A program made the translations under genes and the position numbers. A DNA stretch of 64,000 nucleotides. It comes from Parabacteroides bouchesdurhonensis (GTDB taxonomy: Bacteria > Bacteroidota > Bacteroidia > Bacteroidales > Tannerellaceae). Of this stretch, positions 18,961 through 31,104 are shown piece by piece. Each line of letters starts with the position of its first letter. Within the stretch, counting starts at the first letter, position 1. The notes under the pieces were generated by a model. It had not been told where the DNA came from. It worked only from the letters and a program-made list of their open reading frames with translations, and ran no database searches. Location of the stretch: NCBI RefSeq assembly GCF_900186615.1, contig NZ_LT896588.1:1052406-1116405 (forward strand), written 5' to 3'.

Positions 18961-20367
18961 ATGAAACCGTTTATAGGTCCGGATTTCCTGTTAGATACAG
19001 ATACAGCCCGCATGCTCTATCACGAGCATGCGGCTAATATGCCTGTCATCGATTATCATTGCCATCTGGACCCGAAATTAATAGCGGAAGACTATTGCTT
19101 TGAAAACCTGACGGAAATATGGTTGGATAACGATCATTATAAATGGCGTGCCATGCGTGCAAACGGAATAGCCGAAGAGTATATTACCGGTAACCGTACA
19201 CCATTCGAGAAATTCCGGAAATGGGCAGAAACAGTTCCTTATACCATGCGTAATCCGCTTTATCACTGGACTCATATGGAGTTGAGCCGCGTATTTGGAA
19301 TCGAGAAAATACTGAATCCGTCTACCGCACGGGAAATATACAACGCAGGAACGGAAATGGTACGGACAAAAGAATTCTCCGTTCGCCGTTTAATCGAACG
19401 GATGAAAGTGGAAATACTTTGCACGACCAACGACCCTACGGAAACGCTGGAATATCATCAGGCAATCCGGAAAAGCGGATATCCGGTACAGGTACTGCCG
19501 GCATGGCGTCCGGATAAGGTGATGGCCATAGAGAAGCCAAAAGAATTTAACGCCTATCTCACCCGGTTAGGAGAGGTTACCGACATGACAATACTTTCAT
19601 TCCGGAATCTTGTAGATGCTCTGCAAAAGAGGCATCGCTTCTTTACATCCATGGGATGCTATCTTTCGGACTTCGGACTGGAAACGTTTTATGCCGAACC
19701 TTATACGGAAATAGGCATTGAGGCCATTTTCCTGAAAGCACGCATGTGTAAAACACTTACGCAGGATGAGATAAACAAATTCCGTTCGGCTATCCTTTAC
19801 GAACTGGCTGCAATAAACGCAGAAGTCGGTTGGGTTCAGCAGTTCCATATCGGTGCGAACCGTAATAATAATACACGCATGTTCCGGTTGGCAGGAGCAG
19901 ACAGCGGATTCGACGCGATAGGCGACAAGCCTTTTGTAGAATCCATGAACCGGTTCTTTAGCCGTCTGGACGAAGACGGTCTGCTTGCGAAAACGATTCT
20001 CTACAACCTTAACCCGAAAGACAATGCACTGGTAATGGCAAATATCTACAATTTTAACGACGGAACAATACCGGGAAAGATGCAATATGGGGCTGCATGG
20101 TGGTTTCTCGACAATATCAAAGGCATAGAGGAACAGCTCAATACCCTTTCTTCAATGGGATTGCTCAGCCGCTTTGTCGGCATGTCTACAGATTCCCGCA
20201 GTTTCCTTTCTTATCCCCGCCATGAATATTTCCGGCGCATTCTCTGCAATCTGATAGGTAACGATATAGAGGGAGGGCGTTTACCATCCTCCGAGTTGCC
20301 TTTCATCCAACAGATTGTAGAGGATATCTGTTATTATAATGCAAAGAGGTACTTCAACTGTTTATAA
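18961..20367 (+). CDS. uxaC: Glucuronate isomerase
   Basis: 468 aa, full length for UxaC. The N-terminal VIDYHCHLDPKLIAEDY has the metal-ligand HxH and is diagnostic; TTNDPTETLEYH, QFHIGANRNNNTRMF and the C-terminal GMSTDSRSFLSYPRHEYFRRIL follow in the family order. Interconverts D-glucuronate and fructuronate (or galacturonate and tagaturonate). Located at the end of the hexuronate run; the fructuronate/tagaturonate reductase and mannonate/altronate dehydratase steps are not in this window. Confidence 0.95.
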   Translation: MKPFIGPDFLLDTDTARMLYHEHAANMPVIDYHCHLDPKLIAEDYCFENLTEIWLDNDHYKWRAMRANGIAEEYITGNRTPFEKFRKWAETVPYTMRNPLYHWTHMELSRVFGIEKILNPSTAREIYNAGTEMVRTKEFSVRRLIERMKVEILCTTNDPTETLEYHQAIRKSGYPVQVLPAWRPDKVMAIEKPKEFNAYLTRLGEVTDMTILSFRNLVDALQKRHRFFTSMGCYLSDFGLETFYAEPYTEIGIEAIFLKARMCKTLTQDEINKFRSAILYELAAINAEVGWVQQFHIGANRNNNTRMFRLAGADSGFDAIGDKPFVESMNRFFSRLDEDGLLAKTILYNLNPKDNALVMANIYNFNDGTIPGKMQYGAAWWFLDNIKGIEEQLNTLSSMGLLSRFVGMSTDSRSFLSYPRHEYFRRILCNLIGNDIEGGRLPSSELPFIQQIVEDICYYNAKRYFNCL

Positions 20368-20374
20368 TTCTGCC

Positions 20375-20382
20375 TATCTTTG
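20375..20382 (+). promoter_or_regulatory. -7 element (TATCTTTG) of znuA
   Basis: Exact TAnnTTTG match 17 nt before the ATG at 20399. It separates the zinc genes from uxaC and argues for the 20399 start over upstream codons. Confidence 0.65.
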
Positions 20383-20398
20383 CAGAAAGATTATGTAT

Positions 20399-21283
20399 AT
20401 GAAATTATTGAATATATGGATAGTATGCTTGTCATCACTTCTCCTTACAGCTTGTGGCAACAGGCAAACGGATGAGAAGACAGTATCCGTTACTATCGAG
20501 CCTCAACGATACTTTGCCGAGAAAATAGCAGGTAATAAATTCAAGATTAATTGCGTAGTTCCTTCCGGACAAAGTCCCGAGACATACGACCCTACTCCCC
20601 GCCAAATGATACAGATCGGACAAAGCGACGCTTACCTGCGCATCGGAAGTATCGGTTTTGAACAAGCGTGGATGGAAAACATCCGGAAGAACAATCCTCA
20701 TCTGCAAATCTTCGATCTGTCTGAAGGCATGCCGATGATTCAAGAGGAAGAAGATACTCACGAACATGGGGACGGGCATCATCACCATCACGGAGGAAGC
20801 GATCCACATATCTGGACGTCCCTAGCCGGAGGCAAAATCATCGCACAAAACACATTGCAGGCATTCATAGCCCTCGACAAGGAAAACGAAGATTATTACC
20901 GCCGGAATTACGATAAACTAATGGAAGAGATCGACGAAACGGCGCTCACCGTAACCGGATTACTTGAGCCATTGAAAGGAACGGCTTTTATCATATATCA
21001 TCCGGCACTCACCTATCTGGCTGATGAGTTCGGATTAGAGCAACTCAGCATAGAAATGGACGGGAAAGAACCTTCGCCGGCACAACTAAAAAAACTGGTA
21101 GAGAAGGCGCACGGACAAAATGCTAAAGTTGTCTTTGTACAGATGGAGTTCGACCGGAAAAATGCAGAACTGATTGCTAAGGAAACAGACTGCCGGTTGG
21201 TACGCATTAATCCGTTAGATTATAACTGGAGTAAAGAATTAATTCATATAGCACAATCTCTTGCCAATGGAAAATCTGATTGA
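20399..21283 (+). CDS. znuA: Zinc ABC transporter substrate-binding lipoprotein
   Basis: 294 aa from ATG 20399; the frame extends upstream but that part overlaps uxaC and precedes the promoter. A lipoprotein signal ends LLLTACG. Cluster 9 metal-binding protein features: VTIEPQRYFAEKIAG, a His-rich acidic loop at about residues 121-133 (HEHGDGHHHHHGG) typical of zinc-specific members, DPHIWTS, and YHPALTYLADEFG with a metal-ligand His. Captures Zn(II) in the periplasm. The 3' end overlaps the ATPase gene by 17 bp. Confidence 0.9.
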   Translation: MKLLNIWIVCLSSLLLTACGNRQTDEKTVSVTIEPQRYFAEKIAGNKFKINCVVPSGQSPETYDPTPRQMIQIGQSDAYLRIGSIGFEQAWMENIRKNNPHLQIFDLSEGMPMIQEEEDTHEHGDGHHHHHGGSDPHIWTSLAGGKIIAQNTLQAFIALDKENEDYYRRNYDKLMEEIDETALTVTGLLEPLKGTAFIIYHPALTYLADEFGLEQLSIEMDGKEPSPAQLKKLVEKAHGQNAKVVFVQMEFDRKNAELIAKETDCRLVRINPLDYNWSKELIHIAQSLANGKSD

Positions 21284-22025
21284 AATAAAGGATGTAACAG
21301 CCGGCTACGGTCCCAAAATAGTACTGAAAGATATCACTCTGGATGTAAGGCAAGATGATTTCCTCGGTATAATAGGTCCTAACGGAGGTGGCAAAACAAC
21401 GCTACTGAAACTGATACTGGGTCTTCTCACCCCGAAGTCCGGAAGCATTCGTTTTTTCAGAAACGGGCAAGAAGTTTCCTCGCTAAAGACCGGTTATTTG
21501 CCGCAGATGAATAACATCGACAAGAAGTTTCCTATCTCGGTAAAAGAAGTAATTGCATCCGGACTGGCTGCGCAGAAACCATTATTCAAAAAATACAACC
21601 GCGAGCAGAACGAGCGGATCGAGCAGGTAATCGGACAAATGGGACTGGAAGACCTGGCAACTCGCCCTATCGGGGAACTGTCCGGCGGACAGTTGCAACG
21701 GGTATTGTTGGGACGTTCTATCGTATCCCGTCCGCAATTGCTTATTCTGGATGAGCCGAATTCGTATGTAGATAAACGTTTCGAGTCCCGCTTCTATCAA
21801 TTACTGGAAGAAATTAACAAGGAGAGCGCAATTATTCTGGTATCACACGACATCGGGACAGTCTTGACAATGGTGAAGAATATAGCCTGCGTAAACGAAA
21901 CACTCCACTATCACCCGGGAGCGGATGTTTCCGAAGAATGGCTGGGCGAAAAGTATGCGTGTCCTATCGAACTCGTCGGGCACGGCAACCTACCCCATCG
22001 AGTCTTGAAAGTACACGAGCACTAA
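21267..22025 (+). CDS. znuC: Zinc/manganese ABC transporter ATPase
   Basis: 252 aa from ATG 21267 (MENLIEIKDVTAGYG). Complete ABC ATPase: Walker A GPNGGGKTT, Q-loop YLPQ, signature LSGGQLQRV, Walker B LLILDEPNS, His switch VSHDIG. Overlaps znuA, so co-translated. The expected membrane permease (ZnuB) does not follow; the next genes are a tiny membrane protein and an epimerase. Confidence 0.9.
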   Translation: MENLIEIKDVTAGYGPKIVLKDITLDVRQDDFLGIIGPNGGGKTTLLKLILGLLTPKSGSIRFFRNGQEVSSLKTGYLPQMNNIDKKFPISVKEVIASGLAAQKPLFKKYNREQNERIEQVIGQMGLEDLATRPIGELSGGQLQRVLLGRSIVSRPQLLILDEPNSYVDKRFESRFYQLLEEINKESAIILVSHDIGTVLTMVKNIACVNETLHYHPGADVSEEWLGEKYACPIELVGHGNLPHRVLKVHEH

Positions 22026-22049
22026 CACTCTATAATCCGTTATTATACC

Positions 22050-22256
22050 ATGATAGCACACACATTCTCTCTGATCAGTTTTCAAGAAATAGGATATATT
22101 ATCGGCATAGCAGTCATTATGTTCGGCTGCACCGCCGTTATGCAAAACCCATTCATCTCCATTGGTAAAAAGATACTTTGGGTACTTACTATCCTTCTTC
22201 TGAACTGGATCGGACTATTATGGTACTATTATACCTATTATATGAAAGATAAATAA
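22050..22256 (+). CDS. Small two-helix membrane protein (PLDc_N-like)
   Basis: 68 aa with two hydrophobic helices (about 12-31 and 40-60) and a Tyr/Lys-rich tail (WYYYTYYMKDK). The second helix, with its Trp-Ile-Gly turn, resembles the N-terminal membrane domain found in cardiolipin synthases and in stand-alone proteins. It begins 24 nt after znuC and ends 8 nt before the epimerase. It is far too short to be the missing permease. Confidence 0.65.
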   Translation: MIAHTFSLISFQEIGYIIGIAVIMFGCTAVMQNPFISIGKKILWVLTILLLNWIGLLWYYYTYYMKDK

Positions 22257-22264
22257 AAGAAAAC

Positions 22265-23272
22265 ATGAAGATACTTATTACAGGAGCCAGCGGCTTCATC
22301 GGCGGTTATCTGGTAGACGAAGCTCTTCGTCGCGGATACGAAGTATGGGCGGGAGTACGCGCAGGTAGTGACCGTTCGCATTTACAGGATCAGCGAATCA
22401 AGTTTATTGATCTCTTGTACCATGATTCGCACGCTTTGACTGTGCAACTTTCTGAGTTCGCTATAGCCTATGGAGCGTGGGATTATGTTATCCACAATGC
22501 CGGCCTTACCAAAACACCGGATAAGCGCAACTTTTTTCGCGTAAATGCGGACAATACACACCATCTCATAGAAGCATTAAACGCCGCCGATTGCCGACCC
22601 AGGAAATTCCTGTTGATGAGCAGCCTCAGCAGTTACGGACAGGGAGACGAACATACATTTCGTCCCATTCGATTAGACGACAAGCAGCAGCCGGACACTG
22701 TCTATGGAAAAAGTAAACTGGAAGCGGAAAATTACCTGCGGACACAAACTTACTTTCCCTATGTCATTTTACGTCCCACCGGTGTATACGGTCCCGGAGA
22801 AAAAGACTATTTCCTGGAGATACAAAGCATAAATTCCGGCTTCGACTTTGCCGTTGGATTCACCCCACAGCGTATCACCTTCATCTATGTAAAAGATTTG
22901 GCCAGAGTTGCCTTTCTTGCGTTGGAGAATGAAAAGATACAAAACCGTCACTATTTCGTTGCCGATGGCGATGTATATACTGATGAAGAATTTGCCCATA
23001 TGATACAAGACATACTAGGGAAAGAACGCGTACTGCATGCTCGTATCCCCCTTTGCCTTGTTTACATAGCCTGCTCTGTTTCCGAATGGATCGGGAAACT
23101 GCTGAAAAAGAGTATGACTCTGAACAGTGACAAATACATCATCCTGAAACAGCGCAACTGGATTTGCGACGTCTCTCCCCTTCAACAGGAACTGGGCTTC
23201 ACCCCTGAATATTCTCTCAGACGGGGATTGGAAGAGAGTATCGCGTGGTATCGTAACGCCGGCTGGTTGTAA
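22265..23272 (+). CDS. NAD-dependent epimerase/dehydratase family protein
   Basis: 335 aa extended short-chain dehydrogenase. The N-terminal Rossmann motif is GASGFIGG (residues 7-14) and the catalytic YGKSK has Tyr147 and Lys151, with a Ser-rich strand LLMSSLSSYG before it. RPTGVYGPGEKDY follows. The substrate is probably a nucleotide sugar or a steroid/isoprenoid-like alcohol and cannot be specified. Probably the last gene of the znu transcript; it ends 4 nt before the broken DUF2807 gene on the other strand. Confidence 0.85.
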   Translation: MKILITGASGFIGGYLVDEALRRGYEVWAGVRAGSDRSHLQDQRIKFIDLLYHDSHALTVQLSEFAIAYGAWDYVIHNAGLTKTPDKRNFFRVNADNTHHLIEALNAADCRPRKFLLMSSLSSYGQGDEHTFRPIRLDDKQQPDTVYGKSKLEAENYLRTQTYFPYVILRPTGVYGPGEKDYFLEIQSINSGFDFAVGFTPQRITFIYVKDLARVAFLALENEKIQNRHYFVADGDVYTDEEFAHMIQDILGKERVLHARIPLCLVYIACSVSEWIGKLLKKSMTLNSDKYIILKQRNWICDVSPLQQELGFTPEYSLRRGLEESIAWYRNAGWL

Positions 23273-23276
23273 CACC

Positions 23277-23395
23277 TTAATCCACTTTCTCCACAGAGCC
23301 GGCATTCAGCGGTGCTTGGTAACCGACGCGTCGCCCTTCTATTTTATCCGGCCGCTACCGGCTATGCTATAGGAAGGATTTTGCCTGTAGTCATT
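23277..23395 (-). pseudogene. Remnant 3' end of a DUF2807 (GIN-domain) gene
   Basis: Read leftwards, the gap after the 23407 stop encodes NDYRQNPSYSIAGSGRIK, a TAG stop, KGDASVTKHR, a stop, and then after a one-base frame change LNAGSVEKVD ending in TAA at 23277-23279. Those pieces line up with the C-termini of the neighbouring DUF2807 proteins (for example GKGNIRYKGPTAVQQKVLGKGSVEEVK of the 24215 gene). So this is a decayed C-terminal fragment left after deletion or recombination of a tandem paralogue. Confidence 0.65.
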
Positions 23396-23406
23396 ATCCC
23401 TATTCA

Positions 23407-24186
23407 TTAATCGTCTACCCGTTTAATCTTACCAACTCCCGAAGCATTGGCATCTATCTCCGCATCTCCTTTATATTTCAGAGAACCCACGCCCGACAGA
23501 CGTGCAGAAAGATGTTCCGTTGCATTTACTTCCGCCCCGCCTACGCCGGAAACACGGCATTCAAGATTATTCACCGGACAGTCAAACGCATAAATATGTC
23601 CCACACCGGATACGCTAAAATCACCTTCGTCTGCTTTGCCTTTCAGATAAATACTACCCACACCGGACAAGTGCACTTTCACATCTTTACTCTCTAAATC
23701 GTCCATTTTCACCGTACTTACACCGGAGAGATGGATATTCAGGTCGTCGGTAGTGACCAAACCCTCCGCAATGAAATCCATACAACCGTTTGCGCGAAGA
23801 TCACGCAACTCTTTTGAAGTTCCGTTAATTTCCATGCTCGTAGGAAGAAGAACTTTGTTCTTATCTTCCGGACGAATAACCAGCCTATCGTCTTTCACAC
23901 GTACAATCAACAACGAAAACAGGTTCTCATCGGTCGTTATTTGCAGAGTAGTAGTCTCTTCAGCCGATTGCGTATAATTAAATACCGGTGTACATTTCTT
24001 CATTCCCACCATATTGCGGGCACCTTCTATTCCCGAACCCAATTCTACGTCAGAAAAGTTGGTAATCTGCACTGTTCGGGTTACCAGCTTCCCATTACCT
24101 CTCACCTTTTCCCTTCCTGATACACATGACGGCAATAAAAACAATGCCATCAACGCATAAACGACTCCTGTTATTCCTATTCTCAT
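23407..24186 (-). CDS. DUF2807 (head GIN domain) protein
   Basis: 259 aa with signal peptide and a probable lipobox (LFLLPSCVSG). A Gly/Asp-rich repetitive body follows in which SGVGxxxxxG recurs (LSGVSTVK, LSGVGSIYL, VSGVGHIYA, VSGVGGAEV, LSGVGSLKY), each turn of about 20 residues as in a right-handed beta-helix. DUF2807 proteins are predicted to be exported and adhesin-like, with no proven function. It is adjacent to a paralogue (28-bp gap) and a broken copy, indicating local duplication. Confidence 0.88.
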   Translation of the reverse strand: MRIGITGVVYALMALFLLPSCVSGREKVRGNGKLVTRTVQITNFSDVELGSGIEGARNMVGMKKCTPVFNYTQSAEETTTLQITTDENLFSLLIVRVKDDRLVIRPEDKNKVLLPTSMEINGTSKELRDLRANGCMDFIAEGLVTTDDLNIHLSGVSTVKMDDLESKDVKVHLSGVGSIYLKGKADEGDFSVSGVGHIYAFDCPVNNLECRVSGVGGAEVNATEHLSARLSGVGSLKYKGDAEIDANASGVGKIKRVDD

Positions 24187-24214
24187 GACACAATCCTCCC
24201 TGATTTATAATTTG

Positions 24215-25000
24215 TTACTTTACTTCTTCCACCGAGCCCTTGCCCAATACCTTTTGCTGTACGGCAGTAGGTCCTTTATAACGGATATTTCCTTTACCAA
24301 TCACATTCGCTTTCAGGTTATCCGTAGCATGCACTTCCGCAAGTCCGTTGCCGGTAATCTTACAGGTAAGATCGGGAACGGCTACCCCGAAAGCATGGAT
24401 ATCACCACTGCTTACAATGCTATACCTTCCTTCTTTCGCCGTTCCGGCCTTTAACGTAACCGACCCGGAGCCATCCACATTACACTGCACAAGGTTTACC
24501 TTAATGTCATCGGCTACCATATTAGCACTGCCCGATACATCCAAATCCAATCGACCTACGGTTACCAAATGTTTCAGTTGCACAAGACTATTAGCATTCG
24601 CCTTAACGGTAAGCTCATCTCCCGTCAGTGGTGTATTCAGAATAAAATTGCCATTACCGGATACTTTTACCGTACGAAGCCACTTAGAACTGGTCTTCAC
24701 CACAAATTTCGTAAAGTGATCTACCTTAGCGCCCTTGAAGCCAATTATCAGCACCCTGTCCTTCACTTCTATATTCACATACGGATGCAGATTCTGGTCT
24801 ACCGTCACTTCTACAGTCGGTGTTTTTTCCGCCTGTTCATAGTTAAAATCTATCACGCCGTTTATCCGCACTTCATTATAATCGTCCACTGAGATTTTCT
24901 TCGTCGTCAGATTTCCATCCCCTTTTACTCTGTCCGCTGCCATGCAATTAGCCGATAGGCACATTACCAACACTGCCAACAATCCTGCTTTTACTTTCAT
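24215..25000 (-). CDS. DUF2807 (head GIN domain) protein
   Basis: 261 aa from ATG 24998-25000 (MKVKAGLLAVLVMCLSANCMAA, a clear signal peptide); the frame extends 14 codons upstream but without a signal-like start. The body shows the same repeats as its neighbours (VSGNGNFIL, VSGSANMVA, VDGSGSVTL, ITGNGLAEV, VIGKGNIRY). A promoter candidate at 25061-25068 points to it. Exported; function unknown. Probably co-transcribed with the 23407 gene. Confidence 0.88.
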   Translation of the reverse strand: MKVKAGLLAVLVMCLSANCMAADRVKGDGNLTTKKISVDDYNEVRINGVIDFNYEQAEKTPTVEVTVDQNLHPYVNIEVKDRVLIIGFKGAKVDHFTKFVVKTSSKWLRTVKVSGNGNFILNTPLTGDELTVKANANSLVQLKHLVTVGRLDLDVSGSANMVADDIKVNLVQCNVDGSGSVTLKAGTAKEGRYSIVSSGDIHAFGVAVPDLTCKITGNGLAEVHATDNLKANVIGKGNIRYKGPTAVQQKVLGKGSVEEVK

Positions 25001-25060
25001 ATATCCGGTATTTAGAATTAATTCTATATCATATAGACGCACCCGAGGGCGTATCCGTTA

Positions 25061-25068
25061 CAAAAATA
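25061..25068 (-). promoter_or_regulatory. -7 element (TATTTTTG) for the DUF2807 pair
   Basis: Reverse complement of caaaaata, TAnnTTTG match 61 nt upstream of the 25000 start; divergent from the element at 25100. Confidence 0.5.
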
Positions 25069-25094
25069 GCAAAAAATTAAGCCATAACAGGTAA

Positions 25095-28736
<3,642 letters not shown>

Positions 28737-28752
28737 AATACACACGTAAACA

Positions 28753-28780
28753 TGAAGCAGAACAGATTTGTTCTGCTTCA
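28753..28780 (+). terminator. Terminator of the GH2 gene
   Basis: tgaagcagaaca and tgttctgcttca are perfectly complementary around a gatt loop, followed by a T-rich stretch. It may also end the leftward gene 28861-29691. Confidence 0.75.
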
Positions 28781-28860
28781 TTGTATTATTACAGTTTAGG
28801 TATTAGGCATACATTGTCCGCTAATCACAGATAACCAAAGTAAACATAACTCCAGCCCGT

Positions 28861-29691
28861 TTATTTTACTTTCTCAATATCTCCGAAACCGGATACTTTC
28901 GTTTTTGTTTGTGGATTGCCTTTATAGTGTATATCTCCGGTACCGGATACGGTTGCATCCAGATATTCGGTTGCATATACTTTCAGGTCGCCGGCGCCAC
29001 TTACTTTACAGGCTAAATCTTTCACCGCAAACTCATATGCATTTACATCACCGGCTCCCGATACATAATAAGTCGCTCTCTCTGCCTTACCTTTCAGATC
29101 CAAATCGCCAGCCCCACGAATAAGACCGTCAAAGGTATCGCAAATAAGATTCTTTACTTCTATATCGCCGGCTCCACTTAGATCTACTTTGAATGATTTT
29201 ATATCAGCGCGGTCTTTTATCTTAATATCACCGGCACCGGAAATATTAATCTGTAATTGATCTGTAGTGAAAGAGTCATAAATATAGAAATCCATAATAC
29301 TCGTTGACGATAGATAGTTCAAGTCGCGGGATGTGCCTTTTATCATCAACTCGGAGGGGTTAATATGGTATCCGTCTTTTGTTTCAATGAGCAGCTTGGA
29401 ACCGGAAGATTGAATATCCAGTAATGGCAACAGATTTTCATCAATCGTTATCTCTAAAAAGGCATTTCCCTTTACTTGTTTATACTCAAAACGAGGGGAA
29501 CGCTTACTGTTATTAGAGCGAAAAGCTTTTTCATTATGCTCTATTCCTTTACCAATGGTAATACTCTTGTAATCATTCACGGATATCGATTTAGTAATGA
29601 TTTTACCATTCCCATTCTCACGGTTACTTGCACATGCTGCACTAGCTATCGCAAAAGCCAGTATTAATGCGTAAAAAACACCTGTCTTCAT
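28861..29691 (-). CDS. DUF2807 (head GIN domain) protein
   Basis: 276 aa with signal peptide and Cys near its end (AIASAACASN, possible lipoprotein). Contains seven or so GAGDI/GAGDL/GAGDV turns (ISGAGDIKI, LSGAGDIEV, IRGAGDLDL, VSGAGDVNA, VSGAGDLKV, VSGTGDIHY, VSGFGDIEK) spaced about 20 residues, the most regular version of the repeat among the three paralogues here. It is separated from its paralogues by the GH2 gene, so the family was dispersed after duplication or the GH2 gene inserted between. Confidence 0.88.
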   Translation of the reverse strand: MKTGVFYALILAFAIASAACASNRENGNGKIITKSISVNDYKSITIGKGIEHNEKAFRSNNSKRSPRFEYKQVKGNAFLEITIDENLLPLLDIQSSGSKLLIETKDGYHINPSELMIKGTSRDLNYLSSTSIMDFYIYDSFTTDQLQINISGAGDIKIKDRADIKSFKVDLSGAGDIEVKNLICDTFDGLIRGAGDLDLKGKAERATYYVSGAGDVNAYEFAVKDLACKVSGAGDLKVYATEYLDATVSGTGDIHYKGNPQTKTKVSGFGDIEKVK

Positions 29692-29761
29692 AATTTTACT
29701 ATTTAAGTTTGTTTATTTTAAAAGACGTAACGCCGTGAAAGAAGGTTGCATTATAATGCTA

Positions 29762-30031
29762 CTAATTCAATAATTCTTTTATCTCTTCTTTGATTCGGTA
29801 TCTGCCGGATTCTGAAATGGGAAGGAGAATAGTATATTCTTTATGTATGCCTATAAAAAAATAATCCATATTCAAATCTACTCCGGATATATCTTCATAT
29901 CTTCGGCTAATGCCTTTTATCGTAAAGGTATCGTCATCATAACTGAAACCCAGCTCCGGGAAAAGTTCCCCAAAGCAAGAATCATAGGATGATATTAGTT
30001 GTTTGTAATCTTCTAATCTGCATATATCCAT
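29762..30031 (-). CDS. Hypothetical protein (89 aa)
   Basis: Small soluble acidic protein (DYKQLISSYDSCFGELFPELGFSYDDD...YRIKEEIKELLN), no signal or membrane segment; I recognise no family. It lies between the DUF2807 gene and divergent ribF, 70 nt from the former. Codon use looks native. It is probably a real gene because the frame is clean and fills the gap. Confidence 0.55.
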   Translation of the reverse strand: MDICRLEDYKQLISSYDSCFGELFPELGFSYDDDTFTIKGISRRYEDISGVDLNMDYFFIGIHKEYTILLPISESGRYRIKEEIKELLN

Positions 30032-30127
30032 AATACCCTATCTCGCTTTTTAGTTATAACAGCGCACGAGAGAAAGTGTTTGGTAAAGTTTTATTCAAAA
30101 CCTCCCTCAACTATACTAACATTTTTG

Positions 30128-30135
30128 TAAGTTTG
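30128..30135 (+). promoter_or_regulatory. -7 element (TAAGTTTG) of ribF
   Basis: TAnnTTTG match 32 nt before the ATG at 30167. Confidence 0.55.
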
Positions 30136-30166
30136 CCTTCAATTGTAATCATAATGTAACAAACGA

Positions 30167-31099
30167 ATGATTGTTATCAGAGATTTAAACGAACTGAAAA
30201 GGAAGGAGCTGGTTGCGACTATAGGCTTTTTTGACGGTGTACACAGGGGACATCGTTTTTTGATAGAGGAAATGAAACGGGTGGCGAAAAAAAAAGCATT
30301 ACCTTCAGCCGTTATCACCTTTCCAGAACACCCGAGAGCCGTACTTCACGCCGATTACCAACCGAAACTACTTAATTCTTTTGAGGAGAAACTGGAACAA
30401 CTGGAGACAACCGGAGTAGATTATTGCATTGTGCTGGATTTTACAATTGAATTATCCCGTCTTTCCGCTTCCGAATTTATTCAGACAATTCTGTCACAAC
30501 AACTGAACGTAAAGGTATTGCTGATAGGGTATGATCACCGGTTTGGGCACGACCGCCGGGATGGTTTTGAACAATATGTTACTTATGGTGCGCAATGTAA
30601 TATGGAAATCATAGAAGCATCTTCCTATGATGATGGGCACACAACTGTAAGTTCTTCTGAAATACGCCGTTTACTTCAATGCGGGAAAATAGAAGAGGCA
30701 AACAGGTTGCTTACTTATCCCTATCAGATAAAAGGACATATCGTAAGCGGATATAAAGTAGGACGGACTCTTGGCTTTCCCACAGCCAACATACAGATAG
30801 ACGAACCGTTTAAAGTTTTTCCCGGTATCGGCGTATATGCTGTTCATGTCAGTCTGAAAGGAATGCGGTATGACGGGATGCTATATATCGGAAATCGTCC
30901 TACACTGAATAACGGAAACAATATAACATTGGAAGTAAATATTTTTAATTTCTCAGGAAACATATATAATGATGAAATTACCGTATCTTTTCTCTACTTT
31001 GTACGGGGTGACGAGAAGTTTGATTCTCTGGAAGCCCTCAAAGAACAACTGGAAATAGATCGGATTACCGTAAAGGAATTATTAACAGATCATTTATAA
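30167..31099 (+). CDS. ribF: Bifunctional riboflavin kinase / FAD synthetase
   Basis: 310 aa, standard length. The N-terminal adenylyltransferase domain has TIGFFDGVHRGHRFL (HxGH-type nucleotide motif), IGYDHRFGHDRRDG and VSSSEIRRLL. The C-terminal kinase domain (about 185-305) has TLGFPTANI (the flavokinase PTAN motif) and MLYIGNRPT. It converts riboflavin to FMN and then FAD in the cytoplasm. The M20 peptidase gene follows after 5 nt. Confidence 0.95.
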   Translation: MIVIRDLNELKRKELVATIGFFDGVHRGHRFLIEEMKRVAKKKALPSAVITFPEHPRAVLHADYQPKLLNSFEEKLEQLETTGVDYCIVLDFTIELSRLSASEFIQTILSQQLNVKVLLIGYDHRFGHDRRDGFEQYVTYGAQCNMEIIEASSYDDGHTTVSSSEIRRLLQCGKIEEANRLLTYPYQIKGHIVSGYKVGRTLGFPTANIQIDEPFKVFPGIGVYAVHVSLKGMRYDGMLYIGNRPTLNNGNNITLEVNIFNFSGNIYNDEITVSFLYFVRGDEKFDSLEALKEQLEIDRITVKELLTDHL

Positions 31100-31104
31100 G
31101 CAAA

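Noticed and set aside
20759-20797. His tag or cloning artefact in the ZnuA gene
   Set aside because: His-rich acidic loops at this position are normal in zinc-binding members of the family.
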